The translations under genes and the position numbers were made by a program. Positions 16,538 to 24,954 of a DNA stretch of 64,000 nucleotides are shown in pieces (the stretch's first letter is position 1; every line of letters begins with the position of its first letter). The stretch lies in contig CABUDQ010000001.1 in NCBI GenBank assembly GCA_902490365.1, positions 1 through 64,000 of the forward strand. Reading direction: 5' to 3'. Origin of the DNA: an uncultured Collinsella sp. Lineage in GTDB: Bacteria; Actinomycetota; Coriobacteriia; Coriobacteriales; Coriobacteriaceae. A model generated the notes under the pieces. It was not told the origin of the DNA. It searched no databases and saw nothing but the letters and a program-made list of their open reading frames with translations.

Positions 16538-18340
16538 TTAAGCCTCCAAAAATGCGCCGGTCTGGCGGCTCCACAGGCTTGCGTATTCGCCGCCCGCCTC
16601 GACAAGCTGCGCATGCGTGCCGTCCTCGACAATCTCGCCATCCGCCAGCACCACGATGCGGTCGAGCGCCGCCACGGTGGACAGGCGATGCGCCACCACT
16701 ATGGAGGTGCGCCCGCGCATCAGGTTCTCGAGCGCCTCCTGCACCAACGCCTCGGACTCACTGTCCAGGGCAGAGGTCGCCTCGTCGAGCACCAGAATCG
16801 GCGCGTCGGTGAGGATGGCACGGGCGATGGCCACGCGCTGGCGCTGACCACCCGAAAGCTTAACGCCGCGCTCGCCCACCATGGTGTCAAAGCCGTTGGG
16901 TAGGCGGTCGATAAACTCCAGGGCATTGGCCAGGCGCGCAGCCTCGCGAATCTGCTCGTCGGTAGCGTCGGGGCGGCCGTAGGCGATATTCTCGCGAATG
17001 GAGCGGTGGAACAGCAGCGCCTCCTGCGGCACGTAGGCAACCTGGCGGCGCAGGCTCTGCTGCGTGCAGCGCGAGACGTCCTGGCCGTCCACGAGCACGC
17101 GGCCGCCCTGTACGTCGTCCAAGCGCAGCAACAGCTTAGTGAGCGTCGTCTTGCCCGAGCCCGATTTGCCCACCAGGCCCACGCGCTGGCCCGCCGCCAC
17201 ATGGAGCGTCAGGTCGTCGAACACGCTCTCGCCCACCGCGGCATCACGGTATGCAAAGCTCAGGTGCTCAAAATCAATTGCGCCCTCGCTCACCTTGAGC
17301 TCGGGGGCATTCGCGCCGTCTGCCACCAGACGCGGCTCGTCCAGCACGCGCGTCATCTCCGCCGCATCGCCCAGCGCGCGGTTGATGCGCTGCATCATGG
17401 AGCTCACGTAGTTCAGACGCATAGTGAGGTTGTACGTATAGGTAAAGATCATGGCGAGCGCGCCGGCCGAAATGCCAAACCACGCGTTGCCGCCCGCCAC
17501 AAACACGCTCACCACGGCCATGGTAATGACGATAAGGCCCGAGGTCGTAAAGTTGCGCTGCATCATGGCGTGCATCGAAACCGTCTCGGCATCGCGCGCG
17601 GCGCGGTCGGCGGCATCGAACAGGTCGCGCTCAAAGTCCTCGCGCCCGCAAGTCTTGACGGCCAGGATGTTCGTAACCGCGTCGGAAAGCACGCCCGACA
17701 GCTTGTTCTGAGCGGCGGACGTCGCGGCCGAAAGCGGCATGATGCGCTTGTACATAAGCCAGACAAACGCAATATAGATGACCATAATGCCCACCAGGAT
17801 CACGGTAAATGCGGGCACCACCGGGGCGAGCGCCGCCACCGTGCAGATGATCGAAGTAATGGTGGGAATGAGCGAATACACCGTCACGTCGACCAAGCCC
17901 GTGTAGCCACTCATGAAACGGCTCGTCTGGCTCACAAGCGATCCGCCAAATCGGCTGGTGTGGAATGTCATGGATTGATTGGAAAGCGTGTCAAAGCACA
18001 GGCGCGCCAGGTGGTAGTTGCCCGCAATCTCGAGCTTGTAGACGGTGTAGTCCTGCAGCTTGGAGAGGATTTGACCCACTAGGTTAACGAGCACGAGCGC
18101 CAGAATGTAGGGGACAAAGACCTCGAATACTTGATCGCCTGCCACGGGGCCGGCCTGAACGCGGTCGACGATGAGGGCCATCACGTAGGTGTTGGCAAAC
18201 GTGAGCAAAAAGATGTAGCCCGCCGACGAGAACACCGAGAGAAAGACGATCAACGGCTGCGTGCGCGTGACGTCCCAAAAACGCTGCAGCGTGCGGCGCA
18301 CGGTGGAACGCTTGAGTGGGCTGGTGCTTCTCTGAGACAT
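16538..18340 (-). CDS. ABC exporter half-transporter with fused TMD and NBD
   Basis: A 600-residue type-IV ABC exporter subunit. The six-helix membrane domain spans about 25-325. The nucleotide-binding domain carries GKSGSGKTTL (Walker A), the LSGGQRQR signature, ILVLDEATSALD (Walker B) and the switch His in VVAHRLST. It would act as a homodimer or pair with another half-transporter, but no partner gene is adjacent. The substrate is unknown; lipids, peptides or drugs are usual. The internal ATG is chosen because AAAGGAAG lies just upstream. Confidence 0.93.
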   Translation of the reverse strand: MSQRSTSPLKRSTVRRTLQRFWDVTRTQPLIVFLSVFSSAGYIFLLTFANTYVMALIVDRVQAGPVAGDQVFEVFVPYILALVLVNLVGQILSKLQDYTVYKLEIAGNYHLARLCFDTLSNQSMTFHTSRFGGSLVSQTSRFMSGYTGLVDVTVYSLIPTITSIICTVAALAPVVPAFTVILVGIMVIYIAFVWLMYKRIMPLSAATSAAQNKLSGVLSDAVTNILAVKTCGREDFERDLFDAADRAARDAETVSMHAMMQRNFTTSGLIVITMAVVSVFVAGGNAWFGISAGALAMIFTYTYNLTMRLNYVSSMMQRINRALGDAAEMTRVLDEPRLVADGANAPELKVSEGAIDFEHLSFAYRDAAVGESVFDDLTLHVAAGQRVGLVGKSGSGKTTLTKLLLRLDDVQGGRVLVDGQDVSRCTQQSLRRQVAYVPQEALLFHRSIRENIAYGRPDATDEQIREAARLANALEFIDRLPNGFDTMVGERGVKLSGGQRQRVAIARAILTDAPILVLDEATSALDSESEALVQEALENLMRGRTSIVVAHRLSTVAALDRIVVLADGEIVEDGTHAQLVEAGGEYASLWSRQTGAFLEA

Positions 18341-18415
18341 GGGCTTCCTTTCGCGTCTGATAGGGCGAAAGGCCATTGTTGCACATTAAAGTGCGCTTTA
18401 GGCAAGTGCAATGCG

Positions 18416-18450
18416 AAAAGCGCCCGCGCCCCGCGTTTACGCCGGCGCGC
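18416..18450 (-). terminator. Possible terminator after rmuC
   Basis: Minus-strand GCGCGCCGGCG and CGCGGGGCGC can pair imperfectly around TAAA, followed by GGGCGCTTTTCGC. The stem is imperfect and the T run short. Confidence 0.4.
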
Positions 18451-18465
18451 CGCCGTCCGTTGCGG

Positions 18466-19821
18466 CTAGTCCTCGTCTTCCTGGCCCGCAAGTAACCCTG
18501 CGGACTCCAAGCCCAAAATCTCGTCGGCCTCCCGCGCGTCTTCCAGCGCGTCGATATCCTTAAGCTTGCGCTCCATAACATTGGTGCGCGTGGTGATGAT
18601 GCCCTCGACCGTTTTGCCCGCGGTCTCGATCTGCTGTTGGGCGCGACGCAGTGCTGCTTGGTAACGTGGCAGCTCGGCCTTGACGGCGGAAAGTACGCGC
18701 AGCACGTCATCGGTGCGTTTTTGCAACTTAAACGTCTGGTAGCTCATCTGCAGGCTGTTGAGGATGGCGGCCATGGTGCTGGGGCCGGCAACGTTGACGT
18801 GATAGTCGCGGCCCAGGGTCTCGATAAGCCCGGGACGGCTGACGACCTCGGCATACAGGCCCTCAAACGGCACGAACAGAATGCCAAAGTTGGTCGTCGC
18901 AGGCACGCTCAGGTACTTTTCGCAGATGTCCTTGGCCTCGCGTTTGACCATCGCATCGAGCGTCTTGCGCGCAGCGGCGACGGCCTCCGCGTCGCCCGAC
19001 TCCTGGGCGTCGAGCAGATGCTCGTACGCATCGCCCGGGAATTTGGAGTCGATCGGCAGCAATACGGGATCGCCCTCGTCTACCGGCAGTTTGACAGCAA
19101 ACTCAACGCGCTCCGAGGCGCCGGGCTTGGTGGCGACGTTTTCCAAATACTGATCGGGCGTGAGAATGTCCGCCAGGATCGCACCCAGCTGCACCTCGCC
19201 CAAAATGCCGCGCGCCTTGACGTTGCCCAGCACGCGCTTAAGGTCGCCCACGCCGGTGGCGATAGACTGCATGTCGCCCAGGCCCTTGTACACGGCCTCG
19301 AGCTGGTCGCTCACCTGCTTAAACGATGCCGACAGTCGGTCGTTGAGCGTGCGAGAGAGCTTCTCGTCCACCGTCGCACGCATTTGGTCGAGCTGCACGT
19401 TGTTGTCTTTGCGGATGGCGCCCAGCTGAGCATCGACCGTCTCGCGCACCTTGTCCAGGCGATGCTCGATGCCTTCGCGGTTGGCGCCAAGCTGTTGGGC
19501 CGTCTCGCGGCGCAGGTCATCCATACGATCGCCAGCCTGCGAGAACTCACGCGCGATGGCCAGGTAGCGTTGCTGCTCCACGGCCGCATCGGTTGTCTGC
19601 TGTTGCGCGATGGCATTTGCCGTGCGGCGGGTTTCGGCCAACGCGACGTTGAGGGCATCGAGCGCGCTGTTGGCCTGCTCGAGCGCCGCGAGCGTCTCCG
19701 CTTCGTTGCCGCCACGCTCTCGCAACTCGGCACGAAGGCCTTTAAGCTGCAGGGCGCAAACCACAGCAACTCCCACCGCCACTAAGGCGATCACAACAAG
19801 CGCAATATCAATAGCAGACAT
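18466..19821 (-). CDS. rmuC: RmuC-family DNA recombination protein
   Basis: A 451-residue protein with an N-terminal membrane anchor (residues 3-22), a long coiled coil (about 25-185) and the RmuC nuclease-like domain (about 200-400). That domain contains GILGEVQLGAIL, PIDSKFPGDAYEHLLDA and FVPFEGLYAEV. RmuC limits inversions at short inverted repeats in Escherichia coli, of interest here given how many palindromes the window holds, though no link is shown. The start ATG follows GGCGGAG. C-terminal residues form a further charged helix. Confidence 0.92.
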   Translation of the reverse strand: MSAIDIALVVIALVAVGVAVVCALQLKGLRAELRERGGNEAETLAALEQANSALDALNVALAETRRTANAIAQQQTTDAAVEQQRYLAIAREFSQAGDRMDDLRRETAQQLGANREGIEHRLDKVRETVDAQLGAIRKDNNVQLDQMRATVDEKLSRTLNDRLSASFKQVSDQLEAVYKGLGDMQSIATGVGDLKRVLGNVKARGILGEVQLGAILADILTPDQYLENVATKPGASERVEFAVKLPVDEGDPVLLPIDSKFPGDAYEHLLDAQESGDAEAVAAARKTLDAMVKREAKDICEKYLSVPATTNFGILFVPFEGLYAEVVSRPGLIETLGRDYHVNVAGPSTMAAILNSLQMSYQTFKLQKRTDDVLRVLSAVKAELPRYQAALRRAQQQIETAGKTVEGIITTRTNVMERKLKDIDALEDAREADEILGLESAGLLAGQEDED

Positions 19822-19872
19822 AGACTCCGCCCAACAAACCCAATCGATTATCAATCAAAACCGCGATCAATC

Positions 19873-20436
19873 TTACCCCGCCACACGCACTGGGCGCTCG
19901 GCCCCTTCTTGGGCGCTTCTCTCCTCCGCATATTCCATAATGCGGCGCGCTGTCTTCCTGCTCACCTTCGAGTCATCACCGGCTAAGTATGCGTACACGT
20001 TTCCCTTATTCAGATTCAAATCGCGGCAGAGACCGTAGCGCGTTACGCCCGACTTCCCTAGCGCTCCCAATGTTCTTTTTCGCATCAGGGCGTTGATCCT
20101 CCTGTCCGCCACTGGCTTTTCCTTCACCGCTCTATACGCGCGCCAGACGTTGGCGTAACGATTGGGGAGCTTATCGTCGGAGCATAGAGATGCCAGGCTA
20201 CTCGCTTGGCCATACAGAGACAAAACACCTCGATAGCCCTCTTCCATCCACGAGCCCTCGGATAAACCCAGAACGTATTCGGCCTTACCCTGCGCCAAAG
20301 CGAGCAAAAACAGAGGCTCCGCCACACGCGGCTCAACCGTTGTTGCCTGCTTTACAAGCTTCCTAAAACTCAGCGACTGCTGTCCGGACAGCTCTCGGCA
20401 ATAGCCTTTCAAAAATCCCTCAAAAGTCAGATTCAA
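19873..20436 (-). CDS. Unknown protein with C-terminal helix-turn-helix
   Basis: A 187-residue protein not recognised as a named family. Residues 1-110 are alpha-helical, with a FLLALAQGKAEYVLGLSEG segment. Residues 128-172 resemble a DNA-binding helix-turn-helix (YGLCRDLNLNKGNVYAYLAG, then KVSRKTARRIMEY). The start codon is TTG with AAGGAGG 7 bases before it. The upstream region is AT-rich, unlike its surroundings. It could be a regulator or an antitoxin-like protein; no partner gene is adjacent. Real coding is supported by the ribosome binding site and the codon bias. Confidence 0.7.
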   Translation of the reverse strand: MNLTFEGFLKGYCRELSGQQSLSFRKLVKQATTVEPRVAEPLFLLALAQGKAEYVLGLSEGSWMEEGYRGVLSLYGQASSLASLCSDDKLPNRYANVWRAYRAVKEKPVADRRINALMRKRTLGALGKSGVTRYGLCRDLNLNKGNVYAYLAGDDSKVSRKTARRIMEYAEERSAQEGAERPVRVAG

Positions 20437-20587
20437 CCGAGCACCTCCTTTTTGTATTGCCTGTATCTCCTATTATTATTATTCATCTCCAATAATATTA
20501 TTCAGTCGCACGACAGGACCCACAGGATGCAAGAATCCTACTCGTGGCGAGAATCCCTACACCCTAGAAGTCCTAATGTGACAAACG
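20437..20587. other. AT-rich intergenic region with ATT tandem repeat
   Basis: A short ATT microsatellite (TATTATTATTATT) followed by AATAATATTATT stands out from the GC-rich surroundings. It is the likely promoter zone of the helix-turn-helix gene. No clean -35/-10 pair is assigned. Confidence 0.4.
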
Positions 20588-21010
20588 CTAACTCTCCCAG
20601 CCGGTGCGGATGGTTGTTATGACATCGCCTAGGCGCTGGCCGAGGGCTGACAGATGTTGGAGCACTTCGCTGGGCGAAGCACCGTTGAGGATGCAGGTGA
20701 GCGCATACGAGACCAAGAAAATCGCCGCAAGTCCTAACGGAATGAGCACAATCATCGCTAACGTGCGCAGGCGCTGGCCCACGCGACGATGACGCGTGCG
20801 GCGCTTGTCGAACGCAAGCTCCTGCGCATATGAATCTTGTTGTACGGAATAGTTCTCTGGCGCCAATCCGCCCGCAGGCGAAACCGCGGGCGTGGCATTT
20901 TGCGCAGGGGGCTGGGCTGCTACCCCTTGCATTTGCATCTCCATAAGCCGTTGCTGTTGGCGCAACATGCGTTCGGCTTGTTGCTGCGGAGTCTCAAGAA
21001 ACAGATCCAT
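20588..21010 (-). CDS. Small single-pass membrane protein, unknown
   Basis: A 140-residue protein. It begins with an amphipathic Gln/Met-rich coil (MDLFLETPQQQAERMLRQQQ, continuing to about residue 30). A Pro/Ala/Gln-rich linker follows to about 60, then a basic patch (DKRRTRHRRVGQRLR), then a membrane helix around 86-108. The short C-terminus would lie outside. The start is fixed by TTGGAGG 5-6 bases before the internal ATG; the open frame extends 48 codons upstream without support. No family is recognised and no operon partner is clear. Confidence 0.65.
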   Translation of the reverse strand: MDLFLETPQQQAERMLRQQQRLMEMQMQGVAAQPPAQNATPAVSPAGGLAPENYSVQQDSYAQELAFDKRRTRHRRVGQRLRTLAMIVLIPLGLAAIFLVSYALTCILNGASPSEVLQHLSALGQRLGDVITTIRTGWES

Positions 21011-21263
21011 GCTGGCCTCCAAAATCGGAGCATTCGACGCTTGCGCCCAGCATCCCGCACCACCAAGGCCACGGCAACGCAATCCGTAGCAATAGCTGCA
21101 AAGTTTCTTGCTGACAAAAGCTGTCGAAAACCTCAACAACTCCCCTACCAGCACTTTCTTTGAGCTTTTTTATCGGATGATCTTTTGCCCTTCCGCCAGC
21201 CCGCCAACTGACCAAAATCTAACCAAAAGCTTGACGAAAAGTGTGGAGACAGGGACCCCACAC

Positions 21264-21291
21264 AAAAAGTGCCGCCCCAAAGGGGCGGCAC
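21264..21291 (-). terminator. Intrinsic terminator inside repeat cassette copy 1
   Basis: A 10-bp stem (GTGCCGCCCC) with a 3-base loop is followed on the minus strand by TTTTT. It is the distal end of the cassette behind the membrane-protein gene at 21444. Confidence 0.9.
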
Positions 21292-21426
21292 ACAAACTTA
21301 TTGTCAGCTTTTCTGTAACGAGCATGCGACGACTCAACGCCGGAGCGCAGGGCGGGGAAACCTTTGCCTCGCGCGACCCTGCGGAGCCGTGAGCGAGAGG
21401 GAAAGGTCTCCCCGCCCTGCGCTCCG
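21264..21426 (-). repeat. Terminator cassette repeat, copy 1
   Basis: About 163 bp combining a long hairpin (21341-21426, about 26-bp stem with a CTCGC...GCGAG inner loop) and an intrinsic terminator. It starts 18 bases after a stop codon. Copy 2 at 22170-22339 has the same layout and near-identical sequence, including the loop CGCGACCCTGCGGAGCCGTG. Confidence 0.85.
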
Positions 21427-21443
21427 TGGTCGGTGAGGACAGA

Positions 21444-22076
21444 CTACATGCCCGCGAGACCGCGGGCGGCGGTGGCACACATAAACGCCAGGACCAGGAT
21501 CACGAGCGAACCGGCAATATCTGCCAACACGCCCGCAACACGGCGCTCAAACAGCCAGCTCTCAAAGTGCGGGGCAACGTTGCGCCAGACACGCCACAAC
21601 AAGATGCCCATGCCGATGACGCCGGGAATATTGAGCAGCAAAATCTCGGAGCACAAGAGGCCGATCAGGTTGCCGGCGGCAAAGCCCGCATCGCCCTCGC
21701 AGTATTTGCGATAGATCATGTACAGCATGTACGCCACAAACGGCTGCAGGCACGCAGAGATAAACGCAACCACCATCGAGGGATCCTGAGAAAAGACATC
21801 GGTGAGCTTATCCACGCTCGTGGCATCCTTCGATGCCAAGAACAGACCAATGACCACCACAGGCACCACGCCCAAGATGACCTCGACCATCGTAAACAGT
21901 TTGGCGGTCAGGTCTTCGCTCGCCGTATTCAAATGAGGCGCCCACTCAGGATGAGCATGCGCGCCGACCTTCTTGCCCCTATCGGCACGCTCGGCCTTAT
22001 CGCCCTCAACAACCCGACGCTCAGGATCCTTACGAGTCCCCGCCGCAGCAACCCGAGCCCGAGATTTCTTGCCCAT
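21444..22076 (-). CDS. Integral membrane protein, unknown
   Basis: A 210-residue protein. A basic cytosolic N-terminus (GKKSRARV and following) leads to about four membrane helices: around 60-82 (VILGVVPVVVIGLFLAS), 100-122, 133-158 (IGLLCSEILLLNIPGVIGMG) and 180-205. The acidic and aromatic spacing suggests an Yip1- or TM2-like small membrane protein, but I do not recognise the family. The start is uncertain: an ATG five codons upstream is possible, and the one chosen has GGGGTG 7 bases before it. Both sides are bounded by copies of the terminator cassette. Confidence 0.65.
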   Translation of the reverse strand: MGKKSRARVAAAGTRKDPERRVVEGDKAERADRGKKVGAHAHPEWAPHLNTASEDLTAKLFTMVEVILGVVPVVVIGLFLASKDATSVDKLTDVFSQDPSMVVAFISACLQPFVAYMLYMIYRKYCEGDAGFAAGNLIGLLCSEILLLNIPGVIGMGILLWRVWRNVAPHFESWLFERRVAGVLADIAGSLVILVLAFMCATAARGLAGM

Positions 22077-22169
22077 ACAAAAACACCCCATCAGGTAGTA
22101 GATAAACTAAAAGTCGCTACCCAGTGTACCCCACCCATGAACGGTGCCGTCCCAACCAGCCCCCCATAC

Positions 22170-22199
22170 AAAAACGTGCCGCCCCAATAGGGGCGGCAC
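22170..22199 (-). terminator. Intrinsic terminator inside repeat cassette copy 2
   Basis: A 10-bp stem (GTGCCGCCCC) with an AATA-type loop is followed on the minus strand by GTTTTTG. It is the distal end of the cassette behind the rubrerythrin gene. Confidence 0.9.
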
Positions 22200-22339
22200 A
22201 CAAACTTTTTTATCAGCTTTTCTGTAGCGAGCACGCAACGACCCGAAGCCGGAACGCAGGGCGGGGAAATACCTTTGCCTCGCGCGACCCTGCGGAGCCG
22301 TGAGCGAGAGGGAAAGGTATTTCCCCGCCCTGCGTTCCG
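22170..22339 (-). repeat. Terminator cassette repeat, copy 2
   Basis: Same architecture as copy 1: a long hairpin (22250-22339, perfect arms of about 29 bp) starting 20 bases after the rubrerythrin stop, then an intrinsic terminator. Differences from copy 1 within the arms are matched on the opposite arm (for example GGAGCG/CGCTCC against GGAACG/CGTTCC), so pairing is preserved. Confidence 0.85.
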
Positions 22340-22358
22340 CAGCAGCCAGCGCCAAGCG

Positions 22359-22898
22359 CTAGTAGTTCACCACCTGCTCCTCAAAGTACGCCTTCGGGTG
22401 GTTACAAACCGGGCACACCTCGGGCGCCTCGGCACCCACATGCAGGTGCCCGCAGTTCAGGCACTTCCACACCTTTACGCCCTCGCGCTCAAACACCTCG
22501 CCCGACTCAATGCGCTCGACAAGCTTGTTGTAGCGCTCCTCGTGGGCCTTCTCGACGGCGGCGACACCACGGAACTTTGCGGCAATCTCGGCAAAGCCCT
22601 CTTCCTCGGCGGTCTTGGCAAACTCGTCGTACATCGTGGTCCACTCGTAGTTCTCGCCCGCAGCGGCATCACGCAAGTTATCCAGGGTGTCGGGAACGGC
22701 GCCGTCGTGCAGATACTTAAACCACAGCTTGGCGTGCTCGGACTCGTTGCCTGCGGTCTCGGCAAAGATATTCGAGATCTGAACGTAGCCATCCTTCTTG
22801 GCCTTAGATGCGTAGTAGCGATACTTGGTGTGCGCCTGAGACTCACCGGCAAAAGCGGTCTCAAGGTTCTTCTTGGTCTGAGAGTTCTCAAAATCCAT
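22359..22898 (-). CDS. rbr: Rubrerythrin
   Basis: A 179-residue non-heme iron peroxidase that reduces hydrogen peroxide in anaerobes. The N-terminal ferritin-like four-helix bundle carries the di-iron ligands (GESQAH, NESEHAK, VEKAHEERY). The C-terminal rubredoxin domain has both Cys pairs (CLNCG and CPVCNHP). The ATG is chosen because AGGGAAG lies upstream and the domain starts there. It lies downstream of the MutY-like and Rrf2 genes on the same strand and ends in a terminator cassette, so the three form an oxidative-stress neighbourhood. Confidence 0.97.
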   Translation of the reverse strand: MDFENSQTKKNLETAFAGESQAHTKYRYYASKAKKDGYVQISNIFAETAGNESEHAKLWFKYLHDGAVPDTLDNLRDAAAGENYEWTTMYDEFAKTAEEEGFAEIAAKFRGVAAVEKAHEERYNKLVERIESGEVFEREGVKVWKCLNCGHLHVGAEAPEVCPVCNHPKAYFEEQVVNY

Positions 22899-23012
22899 AG
22901 GTGTACTTCCCTTCAACACATGCCGCCCGTAGGCTTCGAGCGACCTTGTCTTTAGGATGCCCGCATGTCGAAAATCTAAACCTTGCAATCCTTTTCTTCA
23001 GATTCGGGTGGG

Positions 23013-23918
23013 CTACACGCTTAGCCAGCGCTCGCCCTCCACGCGGCAAAAGCCCTCACGCTCCAAGTCGGCCAAAATGCCTGCGACAAGATTCTGATCG
23101 ACCGGCTCGCGGCCTGCCGCCGCCTCCATTTCGTTGACACCCACCACGGCCTCGGCGAGTGTGATGCCCGCCGGCCGCCCATCGCGCGCAGCCAGCAGCA
23201 TGCGCACAATATGGGCGCGCTTTTGACGGCGCGAGCCCTCAAACTTGGACTGACGGCTATAGCTCGCCGAGCGCCTGGACGGATTGGGCAGCGTCTTCTT
23301 AAGATACGCGCCATAATCCAGCAGCGCGTAATACCATGCGCGCGGTGTGTCGGCATCATCGAGCGGCACGGCAAAGGGAGCGATCTCATCCGCCGTCGTA
23401 CCGGGAGCCGCCGGACAGGCGGCCTGAATCAGCGGCACCAGCTCGCGATCGGGAACGGCGGGCACATCGGGAAAGAAATGATGCAGAAAGACCGTGCGCA
23501 CGTTGGTCTCCAGATACACACCCGGTAGATCGAACGCAAACGATCGGATGCCCTGCGCCGTCGCCGGGCCAATACCGGGCAGGGCAACCAGGTCGCGCGT
23601 CTCACGTGGAAACTTCCCGTCCCAGTCCTCTACAACGCGCTGAGCGGCCTTGTGGAGCGCCAGGGCGCGTCGGTTGTAGCCCATCCCCTGCCAAGCGTCC
23701 AAAACATCGGAAGGCGCGGCCTGGGCAAGCGCCTGCACGGTTGGAAAGCGATCGAGCCACGCGGGCATACGCATCTCCACACGCTGCACCTGCGTTTGCT
23801 GCAGCATAACCTCGGAAAGCCAAATAATGTACGGGTCGCGCGTGCGGCGCCACGGAAGGTCGCGATAACGCAGGACCCCTTCCGAACGAATCATCGAACG
23901 AAAGGGGTCCTGAATCAT
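23013..23918 (-). CDS. MutY-like adenine DNA glycosylase without iron-sulfur cluster
   Basis: A 301-residue HhH-GPD glycosylase, shorter than classical MutY (about 350). Glu36 in WLSEVMLQQTQV matches the catalytic Glu, and the hairpin is LPGIGPATAQGI. Where MutY has the catalytic Asp (LDGNV) this protein reads LETNV (Glu137). The four cluster cysteines after the HhH domain are absent: after LLDYGAYLKKTLPNPSRRS there are none in the expected pattern. The C-terminus looks winged-helix-like (ITLAEAVVGVNEME, LVAGILADLEREGF) instead of the NUDIX-like 8-oxoG domain. GGAG precedes the ATG. It follows the Rrf2 gene by 21 bp. Substrate is uncertain. Confidence 0.8.
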   Translation of the reverse strand: MIQDPFRSMIRSEGVLRYRDLPWRRTRDPYIIWLSEVMLQQTQVQRVEMRMPAWLDRFPTVQALAQAAPSDVLDAWQGMGYNRRALALHKAAQRVVEDWDGKFPRETRDLVALPGIGPATAQGIRSFAFDLPGVYLETNVRTVFLHHFFPDVPAVPDRELVPLIQAACPAAPGTTADEIAPFAVPLDDADTPRAWYYALLDYGAYLKKTLPNPSRRSASYSRQSKFEGSRRQKRAHIVRMLLAARDGRPAGITLAEAVVGVNEMEAAAGREPVDQNLVAGILADLEREGFCRVEGERWLSV

Positions 23919-23939
23919 GGCTATGCTCCTTATGCGGCG

Positions 23940-24425
23940 CTATTCCTCCCGGCAAGCGCACGCACAGGTGGCGTACTCGGGAAACGCATCGCGGTCGGCA
24001 AACTTGGGGTCGACGGCCGGGAACTGGCGGTGAGCGACGATATCGCCCAGCGAAACGGAATCGAGGTAGTCGCGCATCAACGCTTGAGCTCCGGCCCACA
24101 GAGGATGATAGCAGCACGTGCCCATGCGTGCGCAGTCGCCATCGGGCGCGGTGCAATCGTTCATGACCATGGGGCCCTGAACGGCCTCAACGACCTGGCG
24201 GATGGTGACATCGTCGGGGCTGACCTTAAGACGCATGCCGCCATGGACGCCACGCAGGCTCTCCACAATACCGGCCTGAACCAAACCATGCTGGATTGAA
24301 CGGGCAAACGAATACGGGACATTGACCTCTTCGGCGGCGGTGCGAACAGAAAGCAGACGCTCCGGGTCCTCGGCAAGCATCGCGAGCATGCGAAGGGCGT
24401 AATCAGTCTTCCTCGATATGTACAT
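23940..24425 (-). CDS. Rrf2-family iron-sulfur regulator
   Basis: A 161-residue winged-helix regulator. The DNA-binding domain spans about 1-80 (YALRMLAMLAEDP, VPYSFARSIQHGL, LRGVHGGMRL). A cysteine cluster (NDCTAPDGDCARMGTCCYH) near residues 90-108 would bind an Fe-S cluster, as in NsrR and IscR. A second Cys group (CACAC) lies at the C-terminus. Such proteins sense nitric oxide, oxygen or cluster status. It is the first gene of a probable operon with the MutY-like gene. AAAGGGG lies upstream of the ATG. Rubrerythrin downstream is a plausible target. Confidence 0.92.
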   Translation of the reverse strand: MYISRKTDYALRMLAMLAEDPERLLSVRTAAEEVNVPYSFARSIQHGLVQAGIVESLRGVHGGMRLKVSPDDVTIRQVVEAVQGPMVMNDCTAPDGDCARMGTCCYHPLWAGAQALMRDYLDSVSLGDIVAHRQFPAVDPKFADRDAFPEYATCACACREE

Positions 24426-24732
24426 TTTTCCCCTTTCAAGGAATAGGAACAGCTCGAACGAGCTCCGGGGCCGAGCTTACGTCGAGACGCCAATGACCGT
24501 ATGGACGCCCAAATAGCAAAACGGGTGCCCACTGAATGCCGCGCTTGAAGCCTCTTGCATCAAAAACGGCACACAGTGCAATTCAGTATAACCTAACCCC
24601 CTGCTTCGTTGAACAGGTGTTGCGCAACAAACGTCTTGTTTGAACACTTGTCTCATACGGAGCTTGTCCGGGAATTGGAAAGATCTGCTTTTGGGCGAAA
24701 GGAGCCGATGGGATCAAGGTCCTATCAAACGC
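24426..24732. other. Intergenic region before the Rrf2 gene
   Basis: No coding potential is seen. A minus-strand TATACT near 24588 may be the -10 of the Rrf2 gene. The palindrome TGTTGCGCAACA lies at 24618-24629. Nothing else is recognised. Confidence 0.4.
24618..24629. promoter_or_regulatory. Palindrome TGTTGCGCAACA, second copy
   Basis: Identical 12-mer to that at 15756, about 190 bp upstream of the Rrf2 start and just upstream of a candidate -10. Possible operator. Confidence 0.35.
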
Positions 24733-24760
24733 AAAAAGCCACGTCCGAAGACGTGGCTTT
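24733..24760 (-). terminator. Terminator of tRNA-Asp
   Basis: AAGCCACGTC pairs with GACGTGGCTT across a TTCG tetraloop on the minus strand and runs into TTTTTGC. It lies 8 bases after the tRNA 3' end. Confidence 0.92.
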
Positions 24761-24768
24761 AATTGCGT

Positions 24769-24846
<78 letters not shown>

Positions 24847-24892
24847 AGGCAGTCGTTCGCGTTTGTTTCCGCTCGCGTGCGTTGCGGGAATT

Positions 24893-24922
24893 AGTATACA
24901 CAGAAGTCTGTCCGGTGCGCAA
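24893..24922 (-). promoter_or_regulatory. Promoter of tRNA-Asp
   Basis: TTGCGC and TATACT are separated by 18 bp on the minus strand, 47 bases before the mature tRNA 5' end. The -10 matches consensus at five of six positions. Confidence 0.6.
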
Positions 24923-24954
24923 CAACTTTTTTGAAAATAATTTTTTGGCCCTCC

